In this document: piece after piece, positions 58,520-64,000 of the stretch
Position numbering within the stretch: the stretch's first letter is position 1
Layout: each line of letters opens with the position of its first letter
Program-made: the position numbers and the translations under genes
Origin: Otis tarda
Lineage: Eukaryota > Chordata > Aves > Otidiformes > Otididae
Reading direction: 5' to 3'
NCBI GenBank assembly: GCA_026413225.1
Contig: CM048560.1
Location: forward strand, 10,558,001-10,622,000
Length of the DNA stretch: 64,000 nt
Notes under the pieces: generated by a model
What the model was told of the DNA's origin: nothing
Databases searched by the model: none
The model's input: the letters and a program-made list of their open reading frames with translations, nothing else

Positions 58520-60689
58520 CCTCCCCTCTGGTAACTGAGCTTACTCCCATGGTTTTTGACATCACCAGAATGGCTTGATGGGATTATAGGTGTTTATTCC
58601 TGGTTGTGAGTTGTTTATGATATATTTAATCATTTTTGAAACCCATATTAAGTAGCCCTGAGGGAGCTGCGCTCCTGCTGGGTCTCCGTTGCATAATGAA
58701 GTACATCACGAGTATTTACCAACTATCACAATCTTCCAGACTTGGGCCTCTGTTTCTGGGGAGGATGAATCATTGCATTGCTGGTTCCCCACCCTACTCA
58801 CATTTCCTAAAGGAGGCTTGGATTTCAGGGTGGATTATGAGGATGTGAAGTGAGAACCATCACAGCCTGGCTGGAGGAGTTGTTGTCCAAGGCTCTGATC
58901 CGACTTTCCGTTTGAACTGTCCTTGCGGTTTTGCATGCAGGGCACGGAAAGGTTTCAACTTGTGCTTGGGTGGTGGAGCACAGAGCATAGGTTTTTAGTC
59001 CCACCACCAAAAATCTGTTGTATGGTCGCTGCGCGTGGGAAATATCTTCTGACCCCACAGACAGCTCAACGAGGTATGAAATCCCAGCGGGTTTTATGGC
59101 AGTCCGGTGGGATGTGGAGAAGGATGCTAGCAGTGCTTCCTGTTGAGAGGGAGATGCAGCATGAATTCAACCTCTTACTAGCCACTGGAGAGTCTCCATA
59201 GAGAGAGACTCTCTGCATTATAGACGGTGACAGTGGAAGCTCACACATGCGTAGACACGGAAGCCACCTGCCCCACAGCACGGCTCTGTAGGGATTTGTC
59301 CTTTGTCACCCTGTGTCATGACTGCAGTGCCTGACAGCCAGGGTCCAAGGGTGCCCCGGGGTAATACTGCAGTTCTTACTCTTCGATTTGCTGGCCCTGC
59401 TCGCGTTCATCATTCACACTTTGATCTGTAAACACGTGATACCTTGCTAACCTGCCGTTTCCTTTCTTGATCTCTGGTGGACCTGGATGGTGTCTACCGT
59501 GTAGCCCTGGAAGATGCTGTGAGGTGAGGATGGGAGCTCGGCAGAGGTGCGCTGCCTGTCTCTTGGGACTGTGGTGGCATGGATTTGAGAGAAGTTTCTT
59601 TCAAACTAGAACATCTGGAAGATGCTGGTTGGGAAGGGAAGGGAGCAGTGGTGCCAAAGCTGAGGGCTGAGGGCGACCTTCTGCAACGGAAAGCCTGGCA
59701 TCTGCGAGGATGAGTTTGCGAAGACCAAAGCTGGGAAGAGAGGCCTGATCAGCAAGCCAGTGAGCATCTATTTCAGCTTACAAAGCTTTCTGGGCTCCTC
59801 TCTCACCTCTGGAGGCCGGGAAAAGGTTACGCCAGTGTTTAAAGCACTGTCCCAGACAGTCTGGATTTATCGTGCCCATATGAAGTGAACATTTGCCTTG
59901 GGGTGGCAGCCCAGGACCTCCTGGTGCCTTGCGTTCCTGGAAGGGAAGGTTGAAAGAGGGGTGAGGGGAGCCAGCTGCGCTGTTAACAAGTCACTACATC
60001 CTATTGCAGCATCCAGTTCATATTCCACCCAAATTTCCCCCCGTTTCTGGCTAGAGAAATTTTCCTACAGGAGAAACTCCAGCCAGTCAGCAAGACTGCT
60101 GGGCAGGGCAAAAGTCCAAAGAACCGCTCAGGATCTGGCTAGGACCCTCTCCACGTCTTGATGGGGCTGCTCAGGCAACAACACAGCTTTTGCACTGAGA
60201 GCTGGAATTCATCAGGAGCCTGGGGACATTGCTTCCTGCTCTGAGCCCACCAGTGGATGAACTTCTCCTGTGGCCTTCTTGACCAGAAAAGTTATCCGTG
60301 GCTCTGTGCATCTGGAGACAAGACAAAAATTGCCAGCAGCATCCGCTGAGTGGGCAGGGCTTGGAAAGGGAAAATGGCATCCCGCTCTGAAGGAGACCAG
60401 CAGTCCCAGGGGCACTGGGAACAAAGCAGAGGGTGCCTGGGGTTGATGGAGCAGGGTGGGTGGCTGCAGAAGGCAGTATCTGAGTAGCTCCCAGCTGTCT
60501 CTTGTAGCCAGTGTAGACACTGGACCAGTTGGGTAGGTTTTGAACCCATGGGGACCTTTAATAGTCTGCTGTTTGCTCTTGGTGGTGGTGTGTTTGTGGC
60601 TGTGGAATGAGTGGTGGGTAGGTTGGGCTGAGCTGCAGCCAGTGCGCTGGTGAAGCCTGAAGAGCTGCTCAGTGCTTTGGAAGTTGTCC

Positions 60690-60714
60690 TTTTTTTTTTT
60701 TTTTTTTTTTTTTT
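60690..60714. repeat. Poly(T) run
   Basis: T25, with an A12 run 30 bases further on (60,745-60,756), forming a second T/A inverted pair. Confidence 0.85.
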
Positions 60715-61764
60715 GGAAGCATCACTAATATGACCCACATTTGGAAAAAAAAAAAAGTAATGCTAGCAGCTTTCAGAGCTATCACTTCTCCATGTCAGCT
60801 CAGCAGAGCCGAGGCTCTGCGAGGATGGATTGGACTTTAATAGGGAAAAGTGCCTGAGCCGTAACCGTGAAAACGGAGTGTTAATGCTCTGGGCCCGGTG
60901 CTGCAGAAAGGGCTGCCCTTGCCGATGGCTTTGCAGGCAGCTCCTGTCCCCATGAAGTCTGGGCTGGTTTCCCGTAAAGCTTTACAGGGCTCTCCTCACC
61001 CCGTGGCTTAAAATGCTGGTAATGCTTCATACCCGTTATCCTTCTGCGTCCTGTGTGGTGTCGCGTTTCCCCCTGGACGGAAGATACAGAGTGGAGGTTT
61101 GTGAATCCGGCACCGCGTTCCTGCTTGGGATGGGTGACTCCCGTGCTCACAGTGCTAGAGGAAGCTGGTGACAAGTCTGTGTCTCTTTCCTGAGCGCGTT
61201 TGCTCCCATTTGGCACTGGGAAGGCTGTCTCTAGACACAAGCTGGTAGCCCAGCCTGTCTGATTTTGGGCACTTGAGGTTGTCAGAGCGAAATTATTGGC
61301 GATTTTGCAGTGAGAGAGAGAAAAAAAGCTTCCAAGAGCAGTCCAGAGCCAAGCTCTGCATCCCGCTGCCTTCACTCCGAGTGCTGACGGGAGTCTGCAC
61401 CTCTCTGTGGACCAGGGATGGGGAGCCGCGGTGGTGGTGGGAGCACAGGTCTGGGTTTTACGTGCACACACGGGGCAGCTGGACTGGGGCGGGCGTTTGT
61501 CTGCTCCAAGTGTTCCCTGGGCAGAGGAAGGCCACTCTGCTTGTGGGTTCCGCAGGGCAGGGTCTGCAGGGTGTGGCGTTTGCTGGTCCTGCAGCAGTGT
61601 ACCCGGAAAAGGCTTGCACCCAAAATCTAAATTGAACCATTGGGGCTTTTTTTCCTCCAAACATCAGTAGAGATGGCCCAATAGGATGACCCAGCCTGTC
61701 TTATATTGCTCTAAAATGCCTTAGTGCCTTGGCTGCAGAGTCTTAAGGTCTTACTTTCTGTATG

Positions 61765-61860
61765 CTTGCTGCCATAACTTGGCCAAGTTCACCTCACCGT
61801 GCCTCAGTTTTCCCACCCATACAACTGGGTACAATCCTGGCCCCTAATGAGGGGCTCTGA
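61765..61860 (+). repeat. MIR-like ancient SINE fragment
   Basis: ACTTGGCCAAGTTCACCTCA, then CCGTGCCTCAGTTTTCCCAC and ACAACTGGGTACAAT. This is the best MIR core match in the window, in PRRX1 intron 1. Confidence 0.65.
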
Positions 61861-62554
61861 AATCTGCTGGATGTGTGTTATATATGAGCATGGCTTTAAC
61901 AGCGATTCAGGAAGATTCTCCTCACTCTGCATCGACCCCAGCAAACTGCTATTTAATCTGCCTCTGTCTCTGGAATCAACCACCTTCTGTGTTAATTAAC
62001 GGATTGGCATTGAGGAGATCCCCTGGAGCAACTTCCAGCAAGTTTGTTTCTGCAGGGAACCCACCTTCTGCTCAGCTGCACCTGAGTGCCCCCCATGCCC
62101 TCGGGGTGAGTTGTTTGCTGTGTGAAGCCGTCCATGGGGTCAAACAGGTGGCAGATTTTTGCACACAGACTCCGATCTCCTGAACATCTCGGGATGCTTG
62201 GCCTCTCCACAAACCCAAAGGATGCAAAGAGCGGCACGTGCCGGTCAGCTGGAAGGTCCCTGGAGCCTTTGGCGGCAGGCAGTGAAATTCCCAGTGGCTG
62301 GTCGGGACGGTCACACTCTTTTTCTTGGCTATAGCCTGGTCTTGAAGGTTTGGCCAAAAAGATCTTTACTTAAAGTTTGTTTCATTTGGACAACTGCTGA
62401 TACATCTTGTGGAAACTAGGGGAACTGTTCAGGAATAAGTGCTTGCGATGCATTGCTTGTTTGTGGTTTGGTTTTCATTGTTTCTCCTTTAAACAAAAAA
62501 AAAAGCAAACCCAAAAAACCCCCAGCTAATCAGTAAAAAGAAACAATCACCTGT

Positions 62555-62800
62555 GATTTAGGAGAGGGATCTCTCATTGTAAATAATAAATTAGTGTCAG
62601 GAGACCAGGCAGACAGAATGGTTGATGAATATCCTGCAGGCTGAAAGTTGTTTATCAAGCCTGTTTGAAGACTTATGACTAACAAGCTCATTTACAGAGT
62701 TTGGAGCCTGTTCATGAACCGTTCTCCAGCTGGGAGGATGTGGGAATCATCAGAAAATGTATTCACAAGTTACTCGATCATTTAAAAAAAATGATCAAAC
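62555..62800. promoter_or_regulatory. CNE-like block in PRRX1 intron 1
   Basis: TTGTAAATAATAAATTAGTG, GAATGGTTGATGAATATCC, GTTGTTTATCAAGCC and CTAACAAGCTCATTTACAG (forkhead- and homeodomain-like). Composition-based. Confidence 0.35.
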
Positions 62801-64000
62801 AAACAAAGACTGGTTTTTGGAAGGGAACTGTAAATTCCTCCTCACCCCCACTGGGTTTTCTGAGGCATTCCCCTTAGGAAAACGAGGGGCCCGGAGAAGA
62901 ATGAAGAACCCCACGTCGCTCACTAATGACCTATTTTGGTGCTAACCCTTCCTCTGAATGTCCCGCTGCTGGCCAAGCCCTCTGGCTGTGGGAGAGCTGA
63001 GCTTCCACGGGATGTGTTCTGCGAAGTCTGGTCACGGGTGCCCGATGGGACAGATCCGTCTCGTCTCCGCCAGTGATTCCCAGTGGGGAAACTGGGCTTG
63101 CTGGGGGAAGTGGCTGCTCTTGCTCCTCTGACGAGCTTACAGAACAGATCTCCCCCACATCACAGTCCAGTGTGTTTCTGTGTGGTGCCCTGAAAGGGCA
63201 GGGCAGGAGCCACTGGTGTTAACCTGCTGCCTGCATAAGGGGGATGAATTCGGCGTGAGGAGCCTACCCTGGAGCGCTGTGGCTCCATGCTCTTTGCAAA
63301 TCCATTCGCCTGGCCTTGAACCAACTCTCCTGCTCAATGCAAAATGCTGCATCTTTACGAGGAGAGGGAGATGTTTTTCACCCCCAGCATCTCCTGTAGT
63401 TCTGCTTTGTTTGTGGGGTTTCCTCTCGTTGTGCTTGGTTGCAGAGAGGGCTCTGGGTGGGCCCTGCTTGGGCATGCTGCACGTCGAGGAAGATGCAAAC
63501 AGAGTCAAAAGAAGTCCAGAGAAGAAAAGCAGTAAGGAGAGCTCCAGCATTCAGTTTGGTAGGAAAGAAGAGGTGCTTAAGTTCAAGAAGAGGAAAGTAT
63601 AAGCTCCAAAACCACCTACTTCTGTTGCAGCAAGGGGGATGTAAGTGAGACGGTAGGGAAATCCTCCCAGGTCTAGTGAGGGTAGGGAAACCCTGGAAGA
63701 GGAGATGTGAGGATGCTGTGGAGAGCCCAAGAACAAATCTGAGGGAGACAAACATGTAAAGAAATAAACAGCATAGAGCTGATCCTACCTTGGGAAGGGG
63801 GCTAGAGGGTCTCTTGGACACCCTTTCCCCAAGTTTCAGTGACTGCATGACTTTAGTGGGAATGTGCCTGTGTGCTTGACCCTGTGTTTCATGTGTTCTG
63901 ACCAGCACAACGATGCTGCCTCTGGTTTTTCCCCACTTTCCAAGCAGGTTGCTGTGCTGTGTTCAGCTGAGGTGCCTGTGGGGCAAGAGGGACTCATCCA

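Larger units (their letters stand above)
52723..64000 (+). other. PRRX1: PRRX1 intron 1 (5' portion)
   Basis: Begins at a consensus donor and runs to the window edge. I looked for exon 2 (the KKKRKQRRNRTTF homeodomain start) and did not see it, so intron 1 exceeds 11.2 kb, consistent with the long first intron of mammalian PRRX1. It holds GC-rich sequence to about 54,500, then CNE-like AT-rich blocks, MIR-like relics and several long homopolymers. No independent gene is supported. 58,850-61,700 shows nothing recognisable besides homopolymers, and 63,000-64,000 nothing. Confidence 0.85.

Noticed and set aside
60881-61660. 259-codon minus-strand open frame in PRRX1 intron 1
   Set aside because: No recognisable domain, several other open frames overlap it on the + strand, and there is no codon-usage or splice support that I can see.
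1-64000. Endogenous retroviruses, LTR pairs, Polinton-type elements, CRISPR arrays, tRNA or rRNA genes
   Set aside because: No LTR pair, gag/pol/env-like frame, capsid frame, spaced direct-repeat array or cloverleaf-capable tRNA sequence was recognised.

Overview
This window is vertebrate nuclear DNA, most likely from a bird. It has spliced genes with GT-AG introns and CpG-island promoters. It also carries a CR1 LINE tail of avian type ending in the ATTCTATG-like repeat, very few repeats overall, and short intergenic distances. I cannot name the species. It is single-copy chromosomal sequence with no prokaryotic, viral or plasmid character.

Two protein-coding genes are supported, both on the + strand and in the order known from other amniotes. 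GORAB (golgin, RAB6-interacting) is complete at 18,289-26,511. Its five coding exons join in frame to a 375-residue protein, followed by a 3' UTR that probably ends near 27,815. PRRX1 (paired-related homeobox 1) begins at 52,482. Only coding exon 1 (80 residues, ending in split-codon phase 1) lies here. The rest of the window, 52,723-64,000, is the start of its long first intron, and the homeodomain exons are outside.

Layout: 1-17,870 is gene-free sequence upstream of GORAB, with two CR1 fragments, two old SINE relics and several AT-rich, homeodomain-site-rich blocks. 17,870-18,480 is the GORAB CpG island with a YY1 site and GC boxes. 18,289-27,815 is GORAB. 27,816-51,950 is a gene-free interval of about 24 kb with many blocks that look like conserved non-coding elements (CNEs), one old CR1 fragment and a MIR-like SINE. 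51,657-51,915 is a long pyrimidine tract, followed by the PRRX1 CpG island (about 51,950-53,500) with strong G-quadruplex candidates. 54-64 kb is PRRX1 intron, with more CNE-like blocks and a cluster of long A/T homopolymers.

GORAB is a housekeeping Golgi protein. PRRX1 is a developmentally regulated limb and craniofacial mesenchyme transcription factor. The simplest reading is that most CNE-like blocks, including those within and upstream of GORAB, belong to PRRX1 regulation and that GORAB is a bystander. That is inference; no alignment could be run. I found no convincing undescribed system. The most interesting leads are the CNE landscape, the probable promoter-proximal PRRX1 enhancer near 51.3-51.4 kb, the pyrimidine tract plus G-quadruplex arrangement at the PRRX1 promoter, and the poly(A) run placed against the GORAB exon 4 acceptor.
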